A stretch of 50,738 bases of DNA from CAYQEC01 sp964569015 (GCA_964569015.1 CAZMSN010000007.1:1-50738), one strand, 5' to 3'. Positions 42,594 to 50,738 are shown, counted from the stretch's first letter. Translations and numbers: made by a program. The notes: generated by a model not told the origin, from the letters alone.

Positions 42594-44039
42594 TCACTCT
42601 GCAGCAGAGAGCTCCCAAACGCCACCATCGAGGTACTCGCAAATCGACGCCGCGGCGCGGCGACCCGCGCCCATCGCGAGGATGACCGTGGCGCCGCCGC
42701 TGACGATGTCGCCGCCGGCGAACACACCCACCTTGCCGGTCCGCCCCGTTTCGGAATCGGCCACGAGCGTCCCCCACGGTGTCTCCTCGAGGTCGGGTGC
42801 CGTCTTGTGGATGAGTGGATTGGGCCTGTTGCCGATCGCAACCACCGCCACATCGATGGGGAGGTCGAAGACGTCGCCCTCGATCGGCTCAGGACGTCGC
42901 CTGCCACTGTCGTCGGGCTCGCCCAGCTCCATCCGCTGCAGCCGGACCCCACTCAGCCAACCATCGTCGTTGCCCTGAAGCTCCAGCGGCGCAACCAGCG
43001 TCATGAACTCGATCGACTCGGCCTTGGCATGCTCCACCTCCTCGGCACGAGCGGGCATCTCCTCCTCGGAACGCCGATAGAGAATCATCGCCCGCGCCGC
43101 ACCGAGCCGTCGCGCGGTGCGTACCGCGTCCATCGCGGTGTTGCCGCCCCCGAAGACCGCCACGTTCTTCTGGTAGAGATCGAGCAGCGGGGTCTCGGCC
43201 CCCTCGGCGTAGGCCTTCATCAGGTTGACCCTGGTGAGGAACTCGTTCGCCGAGTACACGCCGATCAGGTTCTCTCCCGGCACGTCGAGGAACCGGGGCA
43301 GGCCGGCCCCGACTCCGATGAACACGGCGTCGTAGCCCTCCTTCTCGAAGAGGTCGTCGATGGTGTCGATCATGCCGATGACGGCATTGGTCTCGAAGCG
43401 CACCCCCATCGCCGCCAACTGGTCGATCTCGGCGCGGACGATCTCCTTGGGAAGCCGGAACTCGGGGATCCCGTACACAAGAACGCCGCCCAGCTCGTGA
43501 AGCGCCTCGAACACCGTGACATCGTGCCCAGCTTTGATGAGGTCGGTGGCGCAGGCGAGCCCGGCGGGGCCACTCCCCACGATCGCCACCCGCTTGCCGG
43601 TGTTCACCTTCACCGGAGAAGCCACCCGGCCACCTTGGATCCGCTCCTGGTCTGCCACGAAGCGCTCCAGGTAGCCGATGGCCACCGGGCGGTGCTTCCT
43701 GCCGAGCACGCAGGCGCCCTCGCACTGATCCTCCTGCGGGCATACACGGCCACAGATCGCCGGTAGCGAGTTGTCACGTTTGATGACCCCGACGGCCTCG
43801 TCGAAGCGGCGCTCCGCCACGAGCTGGATGAAGCCCGGGATGTCGACACTGACCGGGCAGCCCTCGATGCAGGTGGGACGGGCGCACAGCAGGCAGCGCT
43901 GCGCCTCGGCCACGGCCGCCTCGGCGGAGAGCCCCAGATTGACCTCCTCGAAGTTGGTGGCGCGCCGCGCCGGGTCCCGCTCGGGCATCTCCTGGCGAGG
44001 CAGTTTCATCCGCTCGCGACGGGTGAGCTCAGGCGCCAT
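42594..44039 (-). CDS. GltD/NfnB-like NAD(P)H-dependent flavo-FeS oxidoreductase subunit
   Basis: A 481-residue protein of the glutamate synthase small-subunit family. The N-terminal Cys-rich domain (CLLCARPTCIEGCPV and ICGRVCPQEDQCEGACV) binds Fe-S clusters. FAD binding is at VAIVGSGPAGLACA, NAD(P) binding at VAVFGGGNTAMDAVRTA, and the C-terminal FAGGDIVSGGATVILAMGAG completes the flavin site. No GltB is encoded nearby. Instead the start overlaps (ATGA) a NfnA/SudB-like gene, so the pair most resembles ferredoxin-NADP+ oxidoreductase NfnAB or sulfide dehydrogenase SudAB. Whether it bifurcates electrons cannot be told from sequence alone. Confidence 0.9.
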   Translation of the reverse strand: MAPELTRRERMKLPRQEMPERDPARRATNFEEVNLGLSAEAAVAEAQRCLLCARPTCIEGCPVSVDIPGFIQLVAERRFDEAVGVIKRDNSLPAICGRVCPQEDQCEGACVLGRKHRPVAIGYLERFVADQERIQGGRVASPVKVNTGKRVAIVGSGPAGLACATDLIKAGHDVTVFEALHELGGVLVYGIPEFRLPKEIVRAEIDQLAAMGVRFETNAVIGMIDTIDDLFEKEGYDAVFIGVGAGLPRFLDVPGENLIGVYSANEFLTRVNLMKAYAEGAETPLLDLYQKNVAVFGGGNTAMDAVRTARRLGAARAMILYRRSEEEMPARAEEVEHAKAESIEFMTLVAPLELQGNDDGWLSGVRLQRMELGEPDDSGRRRPEPIEGDVFDLPIDVAVVAIGNRPNPLIHKTAPDLEETPWGTLVADSETGRTGKVGVFAGGDIVSGGATVILAMGAGRRAAASICEYLDGGVWELSAAE

Positions 44040-44890
44040 CACGAGGTCTCCGTCCCGGCGAGGCGGCATTTTTCGGCGAAACCCTCCCGCCGGAAGTGCT
44101 CGAAAGCGGCATATGCGGTGTTCCGCCGCTGAAGGAGATCGAAATCGACGAGGTGGGCATCAAACTCGGGCCCGTCCACACAGGCGAACTTGGTCTCGCC
44201 CCCGACGTGAACCCGGCACCCGCCGCACATCCCCGTGCCGTCCACCATGATCGGATTGAGGCTCACGACGGTCTTGATTCCGTGGGGACGGGTCACCTCG
44301 GCCACTGCCTGCATCATTGGCACCGGACCAATCGCCATCACGTAGTCGATTTGGCGTCCCTCAGCGATGAGGTCGGCGAGCTTGGCGGTCACGAAGCCGT
44401 GGTAGCCGTAGCTGCCGTCGTCGGTGGTGGGAAACACCTCAGCGCACACAGCCGCCATCTCGGATTCCAGGATCACGTACTCCCGGCTGCGCCCACCGAT
44501 GATGGCAATCACCTCGTTGCCGGCCTCGGCGAGGGCAACCGCGGTTGGATAGGCGATGGCGGTGCCCACCCCGCCGCCGATGACGACGGCGGTCCCGAAG
44601 CGCTCGATCTCCGATGGCATGCCGAGCGGTCCGGCGAGGTCCGCGACGGTGTCGCCCGCCTCCAGGAGATTCAACATCTGGGTGGTCTTGCCGACGCCCT
44701 GAACGATGACGGCGATCCAGCCCTCGTCGGGATCGGAGTCGGCGATCGTGAGCGGGATCCGTTCGGATTCGGCGGTGGGGCGAACGATGACGAATTGCCC
44801 CGCCCGCCGCTTGCGGGCGATCTTGGGTGCCTCGATCCGAAGGTACTTGACCTCCGGGGCAAGGTATCTGGCGTCGATAACGCGATTCAG
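44039..44890 (-). CDS. NfnA/SudB-like ferredoxin-NADP+ reductase subunit, CTG start
   Basis: A 283-residue FNR-type protein. The N-terminal FAD domain begins LNRVIDARYLAPEVKYLRIE and includes RRAGQFVIVRP and ERIPLTIAD. The NAD domain has TAVVIGGGVGTAIAYP. The C-terminal DGTGMCGGCRV with a third Cys in KFACVDG binds a [2Fe-2S] cluster. Homologues begin at this very N-terminus, but the only codon there is CTG at 44890-44888, with GGAGG 7 nt upstream. No ATG, GTG or TTG is available in frame further up, and starting at the first internal ATG (44677) would delete the FAD domain. It is co-translated with the GltD/NfnB-like gene. Confidence 0.88.
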   Translation of the reverse strand: MNRVIDARYLAPEVKYLRIEAPKIARKRRAGQFVIVRPTAESERIPLTIADSDPDEGWIAVIVQGVGKTTQMLNLLEAGDTVADLAGPLGMPSEIERFGTAVVIGGGVGTAIAYPTAVALAEAGNEVIAIIGGRSREYVILESEMAAVCAEVFPTTDDGSYGYHGFVTAKLADLIAEGRQIDYVMAIGPVPMMQAVAEVTRPHGIKTVVSLNPIMVDGTGMCGGCRVHVGGETKFACVDGPEFDAHLVDFDLLQRRNTAYAAFEHFRREGFAEKCRLAGTETS

Positions 44891-45061
44891 CGCTGCACCT
44901 CCGGGTTGATGCCAGTGTGCAGTCGCCGAGCGGCCGCGGCTAGGGTCCGAAGGCTCTCCTCAGGCGTCCGGTCGGCAGTGAGCGGCGTCCGGGAATCGCG
45001 ACGATCGCTTTTTGCATGGAGCCTGCACGTTTCCCGGCGAGGCTCAGGGTGCTGGAATGAC

Positions 45062-45091
45062 TTGCGGTCTCCGACGACGGACGGCGATACT
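45062..45091 (+). promoter_or_regulatory. candidate promoter of the 55-residue membrane protein gene
   Basis: TTGCGG (45062-45067) and GATACT (45086-45091) are separated by 18 bp, about 40 nt before the ATG at 45131. Confidence 0.3.
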
Positions 45092-45130
45092 GGATCACCG
45101 TACGGGTCCGTATCGAGAGGAAGGTCTCTA

Positions 45131-45298
45131 ATGAGCCTGAATGCCCCCAGGGAGATCACCTGGCTCGTCGCCCTCGTGGCGATCGGTGTCGGTATCGCCA
45201 ACTTCTTCGGCGAGTGGTTCGACGCCGATGTCGGCTACTGGCTGACTGCCGGTGGTGGACTGCTCCTGTTGCTGGCGACGTACGTCAGGGGACTCTGA
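45131..45298 (+). CDS. small two-helix membrane protein
   Basis: A 55-residue ORF with a strong Shine-Dalgarno (AGGAAGG, 6 nt before ATG). Two hydrophobic segments (about 10-26 and 36-51) are separated by a short acidic turn, NFFGEWFDAD. The amphipathic start and the final ...YVRGL fit a helical hairpin in the membrane. I recognise no named family. It is divergent from the NfnAB-like operon and followed by the palindromic repeat. Confidence 0.75.
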   Translation: MSLNAPREITWLVALVAIGVGIANFFGEWFDADVGYWLTAGGGLLLLLATYVRGL

Positions 45299-45354
45299 GG
45301 GAAGAACACGGGTCTTTCGAAGATCGACAGGGTCGAGTGATGCTGGGGACATGA

Positions 45355-45430
45355 CAGAGACCCTGCGAGTCTGAGCGGGGACCCTGCAAATCTGGCGGTG
45401 CTGCGCACTCTCAGGTTCGCAGGGTCTCTG
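45355..45430. repeat. long imperfect palindrome with internal direct copies
   Basis: Arms at 45355-45375 and 45410-45430 pair over 21 positions with two mismatches around a 34-nt loop; the inner 14 bp (around CAGAGACCCTGCGA) are perfect. The loop contains a partial direct copy (ACCCTGCAAATCTG at about 45381-45394), and a further half-motif GACCTGCGAG follows near 45439. It lies between the small membrane protein gene and tRNA-Leu and may be a bidirectional terminator or a copy of a dispersed intergenic repeat. Confidence 0.7.
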
Positions 45431-45468
45431 CCTTTGTGGACCTGCGAGCGCACACGGAGACCGGCCGG

Positions 45469-45554
45469 TGCCCGGGGAGGGACTTGAACCCCCACGCCCC
45501 CGAAGGGACAGCGGATTTTAAGTCCGCCGCGTCTACCAGTTCCGCCACCCGGGC
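45469..45554 (-). tRNA. tRNA-Leu (anticodon UAA)
   Basis: The minus strand folds into a complete class II tRNA of 86 nt. The acceptor stem is GCCCGGG/CCCGGGC with A73, the anticodon stem-loop GCGGA-CTTAAAA-TCCGC gives UAA, the long variable arm contains TCCCTTCGGGGG, and the T-loop is GGTTCAAGTCC. CCA is not encoded, as is usual in many actinobacteria. Leu(UAA) reads rare TTA and TTG codons in a high-GC genome. Confidence 0.97.
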
Positions 45555-45619
45555 CGGAAGGGAAAGCGTACCTCCTGCGAGCAGGGCGCCTCGTCTGGAG
45601 TGACGACCCCAAGGTCGGG

Positions 45620-45625
45620 TAGTCT
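45620..45625 (+). promoter_or_regulatory. candidate -10 box for EF-G2
   Basis: TAGTCT lies 39 nt before the GTG start of the EF-G2 gene, leaving room for a leader with the Shine-Dalgarno GGAGG. TGGAGT is 18 bp upstream of it. Confidence 0.3.
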
Positions 45626-45664
45626 CGTGGTCCGACAACCATCGACCCGACGGAGGATCCGGCT

Positions 45665-47731
45665 GTGAAGGTGTACCCACCCGAGAAGATTCGCAATGTT
45701 GCGCTCGTCGGCCACAGCGGATCCGGGAAGACGACCCTCGCCGAGGCCCTCCTGTTCCGCGCCGGCGCTCTCAGCCGTCTCGGCAGGGTCGAGGACGGTA
45801 CGACGGTGACGGACTTCGACCCGGAAGAGCACAAGCGCGGCATCTCGCTGTCGCTGGCCACTGCCCCCTTCGATTGGCAGGGGCACAAGATCAACCTGAT
45901 CGACACTCCCGGGTACGCCGATTTCGTCGGCGACGTCGACGCCGCCCTGCGGGTAGCCGACCTCGCCGTGTTCGTGATCAGCGCCGCCGACGGTGTCGAG
46001 GTGGGCGCTGAGACCGCGTGGCGGGAGGCCGAGAAGCTGGGGCTCCCCCGCATGGTCTTCATCAACAAGCTCGACAAGGAGCAGGCGTCCTTCGATCGCA
46101 CCCTGAGGCAGCTCCGCGACCGCTTCGGCGCCGGCATCGCCCCCATCGAACTCCCCATCGGGGAACAGGCCGATTTCCACGGCATCGCCGATCTCTTCAC
46201 CGACAAGGCCTACCTCTACGACAGTGGCCATGCCGAGGAGGCCGAGATCCCCTCCGAGATGGAGAGCCAGGAGCATGAGATCCGCGAAAGCCTCATCGAG
46301 GGCATCGTGGTCGCCGACGACGAGCTGCTCGAGCGCTACCTGGACGGAGAGATCCCGTCTGTGGAGAAGCTGGAGAAGACAATGGCGGTCGGAGTTGCCG
46401 CCGGCACCGTGTTCCCGGTGGTGTGCGGCTCGGCAACCGGCCCCATCGCCGTCGATCGGCTGGCCGATTTCATCGTCGAGATCGGCCCCTCCCCTGCGTC
46501 CCGCACCAAGCTGGAAGTGACGGCGGGCAACGAGACAGTTGAGATCGAGGGCAGCCCTGCGGGCGATCCGCTCGCGCTGGTGTTCAAGACCATCACCGAC
46601 CCTTATGTGGGCCAGATCTCCTACTTCCGGGTGCTGTCGGGGACCATCAAGGCCGAGGACGTGCTCCACAACACCCGCAGCGGCGCCGACGAGCGCTTCG
46701 CCAAGGTGGCCGTGATGATCGGCAAGGAATCCGAGCTGGTGCCCGAGCTGCCCGCCGGCGACCTCGGCGTCGTCGCCAAGCTCAACGACACCGCCACCGG
46801 TGACACTCTCGCCCCCAAGCACAAGCCCGTCACCTTGCGGCCCATCATCCACCCCGAGCCGGTGCTCGCCACCGCCATCCATGCTCGCACCCAGGCCGAC
46901 GACGACAAGCTCGCCAATGCCCTGCGCCGCCTCCAAGAGGAGGATCCCTCGATCCGGGTCGAGCGCAACGACGAGACCAGGCAGACACTGCTGCGTGGCA
47001 TGGGCGAGACCCATCTCACCATCACCATTGAGCGCCTTGCCCGCAAGTTTGGCGTCGAGGTCGACACCGAGCCGGTCAAGGTGGCCTACCGGGAGACGAT
47101 CACCCGGTCCGCCGACGCCGAGGGGAAGTACAAGAAACAGAGCGGTGGGCGGGGCCAGTTCGGCGTCGCCTACCTCAGGATCGAGCCGACACAACGCGGC
47201 GAGGGCTTCGAGTACGTGGACGAGATCAAGGGCGGGTCGATCCCGCGCCAGTTCATCCCGGCGGTCGAGCATGGAGTCCGCGAGACCATGGCCGACGGAG
47301 GCGTGCATGGCTTCCCGGTCGTGGACGTGAGGGTGCGCTGCTACGACGGCAAGTATCACTCGGTGGATTCCTCTGAGATGAGCTTCAAGATGGCGGGAAG
47401 GCTCGGCTTCAAGACCGCCATGTCCAACGCCGGGCCGATCATCCTCGAGCCGATCTCGAAGATCTCGGTAACGGTGCCGTCGACCTACCAGGGCGACGTC
47501 ATGGGCGATCTGGCGTCGCGCCGGGGCCAGGTGCAGGGCACCGAGGCCGGCGCCGGAGGTCGCCACCGCATCACGGCCCTGGTGCCCACGTCGGAGATCC
47601 TCAACTACGCCATCGATCTGCGGTCCCTCACCCAGGGTTGGGGGAGTTTCACCGCCGAGCACGACCATTACCAGGAGCTGCCATCACACCTCGTGGACAG
47701 GGCGCTGGCGTCCCTCGAGGACGAAGACTGA
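45665..47731 (+). CDS. elongation factor G-like protein (EF-G2)
   Basis: A 688-residue translational GTPase. G1 is GHSGSGKTT near residue 15, G3 DTPGYADF, G4 NKLD. The switch I region RGISLSLATAPFDW differs from the strict RGITI of canonical EF-G, and the G1 form with GHS rather than AHI/AHV marks the EF-G2 paralogue group of actinobacteria. Domains II-V follow, including KKQSGGRGQFGVAYLRIEP and the C-terminal VMGDLASRRGQVQG. The mycobacterial EF-G2 is reported not to replace FusA1, so a regulatory or ribosome-rescue role is possible. GTG start with GGAGG 8 nt upstream; no rpsL, rpsG or tuf nearby. Confidence 0.93.
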   Translation: MKVYPPEKIRNVALVGHSGSGKTTLAEALLFRAGALSRLGRVEDGTTVTDFDPEEHKRGISLSLATAPFDWQGHKINLIDTPGYADFVGDVDAALRVADLAVFVISAADGVEVGAETAWREAEKLGLPRMVFINKLDKEQASFDRTLRQLRDRFGAGIAPIELPIGEQADFHGIADLFTDKAYLYDSGHAEEAEIPSEMESQEHEIRESLIEGIVVADDELLERYLDGEIPSVEKLEKTMAVGVAAGTVFPVVCGSATGPIAVDRLADFIVEIGPSPASRTKLEVTAGNETVEIEGSPAGDPLALVFKTITDPYVGQISYFRVLSGTIKAEDVLHNTRSGADERFAKVAVMIGKESELVPELPAGDLGVVAKLNDTATGDTLAPKHKPVTLRPIIHPEPVLATAIHARTQADDDKLANALRRLQEEDPSIRVERNDETRQTLLRGMGETHLTITIERLARKFGVEVDTEPVKVAYRETITRSADAEGKYKKQSGGRGQFGVAYLRIEPTQRGEGFEYVDEIKGGSIPRQFIPAVEHGVRETMADGGVHGFPVVDVRVRCYDGKYHSVDSSEMSFKMAGRLGFKTAMSNAGPIILEPISKISVTVPSTYQGDVMGDLASRRGQVQGTEAGAGGRHRITALVPTSEILNYAIDLRSLTQGWGSFTAEHDHYQELPSHLVDRALASLEDED

Positions 47732-47736
47732 CCCCG

Positions 47737-48444
47737 GTGCCGGACCCGCCGGGCCCGCACGACGATCTCCTCGTCGAGCAGCTCGACTACTACCGGGCCC
47801 GGGCCTCCGAATACGACGAGTGGTGGGAGCGGCGAGGCCGCTTCGATCGGGGTCCGGAACTGAACGAGGTGTGGTTCGCGGAGGTCACCGCGCTGGAGGC
47901 GGCGATCGATGCCCTCGGACCCTTCGGCGACACGCTGGAGCTGGCCTGTGGTACCGGGATCTGGACCCGGCGGCTTCGGCCGATCGCCCGGACGCTGACG
48001 GCGGTGGACGCCAGCGGGGAGATGATCGTGCAGAACCGTGCCCGGCTTGGGGACGACTCGATCGAGTACGTCGAGGCCGACCTGTTCGCCTGGGTTGCAC
48101 CGCGTCGGTACGACACGGTGTTCTTCTCCTTCTGGCTCTCCCACGTGCCGCCCGAGCGGTTCGAGGCGTTCTGGGACCTGGTCGGCCGGTCCCTCGCCCC
48201 CGGCGGCCGGGCGCTGTTCATCGACAACCGCTGGGTGGAAGCGGGGACGTCCTCGGGCGACCGGCTCGGTGATCGCCACGGCACCACGGTGCCGCGGCGT
48301 CTCAACGACGGACGCTCCTTCCGCATCGTGAAGGTGTTCCACGAGCCGGCCGACCTGGAGCGGCACCTCGGCGATCTCGGCTGGGAGGCGCACGTCACCG
48401 GGACCGACACCCACTTCGTTTACGGTTCGGCATCGCGGAGGTAG
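47737..48444 (+). CDS. class I SAM-dependent methyltransferase
   Basis: A 235-residue soluble protein. YYRARASEYDEWW near residue 18 and motif I LELACGTGIWTRRL near 66, then TAVDASGEMI and the YDTVFFSFWLSHVPPERF strand, are typical of the Methyltransf_25/11 fold. No substrate-specific feature is apparent. It begins with GTG 5 nt after the EF-G2 stop, so it is probably co-transcribed. Modification of a translation component is an attractive but untested idea. It converges on DUF501 with 5 nt between stops. Confidence 0.9.
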   Translation: MPDPPGPHDDLLVEQLDYYRARASEYDEWWERRGRFDRGPELNEVWFAEVTALEAAIDALGPFGDTLELACGTGIWTRRLRPIARTLTAVDASGEMIVQNRARLGDDSIEYVEADLFAWVAPRRYDTVFFSFWLSHVPPERFEAFWDLVGRSLAPGGRALFIDNRWVEAGTSSGDRLGDRHGTTVPRRLNDGRSFRIVKVFHEPADLERHLGDLGWEAHVTGTDTHFVYGSASRR

Positions 48445-48449
48445 GCGGG

Positions 48450-48965
48450 TCAGCGCTTCGGTTCACACCACTGTGGGTTGAGGGCGCCGTCGATGACACA
48501 CGGGAGCGTGCAGTCGAGCGGCTCGATCCGGGCAGCGGTGTCCTCCCCCACCGGGTTGTCGTTTCCGGCGGCGTGGTCGGCGTAGTGGGCGTGGAGGCAC
48601 TTGACCCCCCGGGTGACGCCTCCCACTCCTCCGGTGGGGCGCGGCAGCGTCGAGTCGGACGGGATGAGGGCGTCCCGCTCCGCCGCGTAGCGGGCGGCTG
48701 CCGCGGCATGGCGCCGCGCCAGGTCGGGATCGGCAGCGAGCCGGGCTTCCGCCTCCTTCACGCCACCGGCGGCTTCCACCCGGCCGATGCGGCGCACCGC
48801 CAATGGGCAGGTGAGCCAGTAGCGGGTGGGGAAGGGAGTGCCGTCGTCGAGATGGGGAGGGACGGCGGTCACCACCGGGAGGCCGAGGTGGCAGCGGGTG
48901 ACCACGTCGACCGGCGAGCGAGGTTGCCGGCCCAACTGGGCCACCACCGTCTCCCGATCACTCAT
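48450..48965 (-). CDS. DUF501 domain protein
   Basis: A 171-residue protein of the DUF501 family, conserved in Actinomycetota beside eno and the septum-formation gene (Rv1025 in M. tuberculosis). Conserved Cys/His elements are visible in VTRCHLGLPVV, RYWLTCPLAVRRIGR, GVKCLHAHYADHAAG and the C-terminal CTLPCVIDGALNPQWC. Function is unknown, although the Cys pattern suggests metal binding. The ATG at 48965 lies inside the end of the ftsB-like gene (8-nt overlap), so translation is coupled. Confidence 0.93.
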   Translation of the reverse strand: MSDRETVVAQLGRQPRSPVDVVTRCHLGLPVVTAVPPHLDDGTPFPTRYWLTCPLAVRRIGRVEAAGGVKEAEARLAADPDLARRHAAAAARYAAERDALIPSDSTLPRPTGGVGGVTRGVKCLHAHYADHAAGNDNPVGEDTAARIEPLDCTLPCVIDGALNPQWCEPKR

Positions 48966-49386
48966 CCGGCACGAGGTCGCGGCCGGTGAGGAAATCCCAC
49001 ACCTTCTCCAGCGGGGACCGCTCGTCCTCGGGTGCCTGCTCCTGCTCGGGAACGATGGCCTCGGGGTCCGGCTCCGGGGGATCGATCGTGTAGCCGGTCT
49101 CGCCGGGACGGACAAGCCCGTACTGCTCGCGGGCGATCCGCTCCAGGTCGGAGGCTGACTCCAGCGAGGCGATGTTCCCCTCCAGCCGGGTGTTCTCGGC
49201 GAGCAACGCCTCCAGCTTCGCCTCGGTGTTCTCCACCCGCCGCTGCTGGGCGATCATCTGCCGGAACGGGAAGATGCCCGCCAGGGTGATGGCGAGAGCG
49301 ACGAGCAGCAGGACCGCGATGACCGGCCCGCGCCGCCCCTTGGGCGGCCGGCGTGCATCACGATCCTGCGGCATCGTCTCTCTCAT
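48958..49386 (-). CDS. FtsB/DivIC-family septum formation initiator
   Basis: A 142-residue bitopic membrane protein. A basic cytoplasmic N-terminus precedes one TM helix (about 22-43). A coiled coil follows (about 48-80, with heptads through VENTEAKLEALLAENTRLEG), then the family motif ASDLERIAREQYGLVRPGE near 82-97 and an acidic, proline-rich tail. FtsB/DivIC proteins link FtsL and FtsQ in the divisome. The Shine-Dalgarno GGAGG overlaps the last codons of eno, 4 nt upstream, tying its expression to enolase. Confidence 0.94.
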   Translation of the reverse strand: MRETMPQDRDARRPPKGRRGPVIAVLLLVALAITLAGIFPFRQMIAQQRRVENTEAKLEALLAENTRLEGNIASLESASDLERIAREQYGLVRPGETGYTIDPPEPDPEAIVPEQEQAPEDERSPLEKVWDFLTGRDLVPDE

Positions 49387-49389
49387 CTG

Positions 49390-50658
49390 CTACCTCCGGA
49401 ACGGCGTCCAGCCGGCGAAACGTGCCTCGTTCCCCAGCGCCTCCTCGATCCTGAGGAGCTGGTTGTACTTGGCGGTGCGCTCGCCCCGCGCCGGGGCGCC
49501 GCTTTTGATCTGACCCGCGTTGGTGGCGACTACGAAGTCGCTGATGAAGCTGTCCTCGGTCTCGCCCGAACGGTGCGACACCATTCGGCCGTAACTGTGG
49601 CTGGCAGCCAGCTCCATCGTGCGCAGCGTCTCCGACAGCGTCCCGATCTGGTTCACCTTGATCAGGATGCTGTTGGCGATGCCGTTGTCGAGGCCCCGCT
49701 GCAGCAGATCGACGTTGGTGACGAACAGGTCGTCTCCGACGAGCTGGATCCGCTCGCCGAGCCGCTCAGTCATGTGCTTCCACCCGCTCCAGTCGTCCTC
49801 GGCGAGGCCGTCCTCGATGGAGACGAGAGCGAACTCGTCGACGAGGGTGACCAGGTAGTCGACCAGCTCCTCGGCGGTGAGCTGGCGGCCGTCGATCTCA
49901 TAGCGACCGGCCCGGTACAGCTCGGTGGCTGCGACGTCGAGTGCGAAGCCGATGTCCTCGCCGAGCCGGTAGCCGGCGGCCTCCACCGCCTCCGACAGCA
50001 GCTCGAGGGCGGCACGATCGGCGGGAAGGTTCGGTGCGAATCCGCCTTCGTCGCCGACGTTGGTGGTCAAGCCACGGCCGGCCAGGACCTTCTTGAGCGC
50101 CTGGTAGGTCTCCACCCCGGCGCGCAGCGCGTCCTTGAAGGTGGGGAGCCCGGCAGGCACCAGCATGAACTCCTGGATGTCGACCGAGTTGGCGGCGTGG
50201 ACGCCGCCGTTGAGCACGTTGAGGCACGGCACCGGCAGTATCCGGGCGTTGGTGCCCCCCAGGTAGCGATACAGGGGCAGCCCCACTCCAGCGGCGGCGG
50301 CACGGGCGACCGCCAGCGACACGGCGAGGATGGCGTTAGCGCCCAGCTTCTCCTTGTTGGGAGTCCCGTCGAGGTCGAGCATGCGCTGATCGAGCAGCTC
50401 CTGACGGGTAGCGTCGAGACCGAGCAATGCCGGGGCGATGGTCTCGTTGACGTTCCCGACGGCCCGCTGCACGCCCTTTCCGCTGTAGCGGTCTCCGCCG
50501 TCTCGAAGCTCGATGGCTTCGAGCGCCCCTGTAGACGCCCCGGAGGGAACTATCGCCCGGCCGAATCCCCCGCCAGCGAGCAGGACCTCGGCCTCAACGG
50601 TCGGGTTCCCCCGAGAGTCCAGGACTTCACGGGCCCATACTTTCGTGATCGTGGTCAC
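49390..50658 (-). CDS. eno: enolase (phosphopyruvate hydratase)
   Basis: A 422-residue enolase converting 2-phosphoglycerate to phosphoenolpyruvate. It is full length. The N-terminal DSRGNPTVEAEV and SGASTGALEAIELRDG, the metal ligands in VSIEDGLAEDDW and QLVGDDLFVTN, the signature ILIKVNQIGTLSETL and the catalytic-loop MVSHRSGETEDSFISD are all present. GTG start at 50658 with AAAGGG upstream. It leads the eno-ftsB-DUF501 operon. The 80 bp beyond it should contain the promoter, but no hexamer pair stands out. Confidence 0.98.
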   Translation of the reverse strand: MTTITKVWAREVLDSRGNPTVEAEVLLAGGGFGRAIVPSGASTGALEAIELRDGGDRYSGKGVQRAVGNVNETIAPALLGLDATRQELLDQRMLDLDGTPNKEKLGANAILAVSLAVARAAAAGVGLPLYRYLGGTNARILPVPCLNVLNGGVHAANSVDIQEFMLVPAGLPTFKDALRAGVETYQALKKVLAGRGLTTNVGDEGGFAPNLPADRAALELLSEAVEAAGYRLGEDIGFALDVAATELYRAGRYEIDGRQLTAEELVDYLVTLVDEFALVSIEDGLAEDDWSGWKHMTERLGERIQLVGDDLFVTNVDLLQRGLDNGIANSILIKVNQIGTLSETLRTMELAASHSYGRMVSHRSGETEDSFISDFVVATNAGQIKSGAPARGERTAKYNQLLRIEEALGNEARFAGWTPFRR

Positions 50659-50738
50659 TGTGGGCCCTTTCGGTTGTAGCTCGAATCTATCACAGGTCCT
50701 CCAATCTGAGATGTAAACCGAGCGTATCAGCGTAGGGC

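Noticed and set aside
45533..47668. A 711-codon open frame antisense to EF-G2
   Set aside because: It is an out-of-phase shadow of a strongly conserved gene in high-GC DNA, it runs through the tRNA, and the product is His/Asp/Gly-rich without domains.

Overview
The window is a dense, high-GC stretch of a bacterial chromosome. The gene set points to Actinomycetota: a NucS/EndoMS mismatch endonuclease, an eno-ftsB-DUF501 block, an EF-G2 paralogue, an F420-type luciferase-like oxidoreductase, an Eis-type acetyltransferase and a menaquinone pathway. Class Acidimicrobiia is my best guess, but that is an inference from overall flavour, not from a marker phylogeny. I see no prophage, insertion sequence, CRISPR array or obvious island.

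Layout. 1-1.9 kb: an MprF-type membrane protein (cut by the window edge) coupled to a DPM1-like glycosyltransferase. 2.0-3.6 kb: class II fumarase and a small ORF. 3.7-4.3 kb: a decayed sirtuin. 4.3-6.7 kb: sufD-Rieske-sufC. 7.0-9.3 kb: cytochrome bd oxidase. 9.4-11.6 kb: family-5 uracil-DNA glycosylase and a DUF4015 lipoprotein. 11.8-14.9 kb: RpoD-like sigma factor, nucS and a detached sufB. 15.1-21.1 kb: Eis-like acetyltransferase, a PQQ-type propeller lipoprotein coupled to a membrane EEP protein, and an M3 peptidase. 21.2-29.4 kb: menE, menB, menA, menD and menF, interrupted by an autoregulated GntR/DUF1648 pair and a frameshifted conserved gene. 29.5-33.7 kb: alpha/beta hydrolase, CBS-BON protein and a GNAT/ADP-forming acyl-CoA ligase fusion. 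33.8-37.4 kb: lipoprotein, two-component system and a secreted protein. 37.4-42.5 kb: ABC-F protein, LLM oxidoreductase and a GGDEF-EAL membrane protein. 42.6-44.9 kb: an NfnAB-like pair. 45.1-50.7 kb: a small membrane protein, a palindromic repeat, tRNA-Leu(UAA), EF-G2, a methyltransferase, DUF501, FtsB/DivIC and enolase.

How the genes fit together. Fumarase, the men genes, cytochrome bd and the NfnAB-like pair describe a menaquinone-based respiratory chain. The split suf genes make its Fe-S clusters. NucS and UDG cover mismatch and uracil repair.

The most informative observations are: (i) a recurrent TAnnnT box 6-10 nt upstream of at least eleven start codons, none with a Shine-Dalgarno sequence, which suggests pervasive leaderless transcription; (ii) a sirtuin pseudogene in a genome segment that keeps a Pat/ACD-type acetyltransferase fusion; (iii) a GntR operator laid over its own -10 box; (iv) an apparent CTG start codon in the NfnA-like gene; (v) a frameshift in a conserved gene downstream of menF; and (vi) two unexplained palindromic intergenic structures. 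I found no convincing wholly new multi-gene system.
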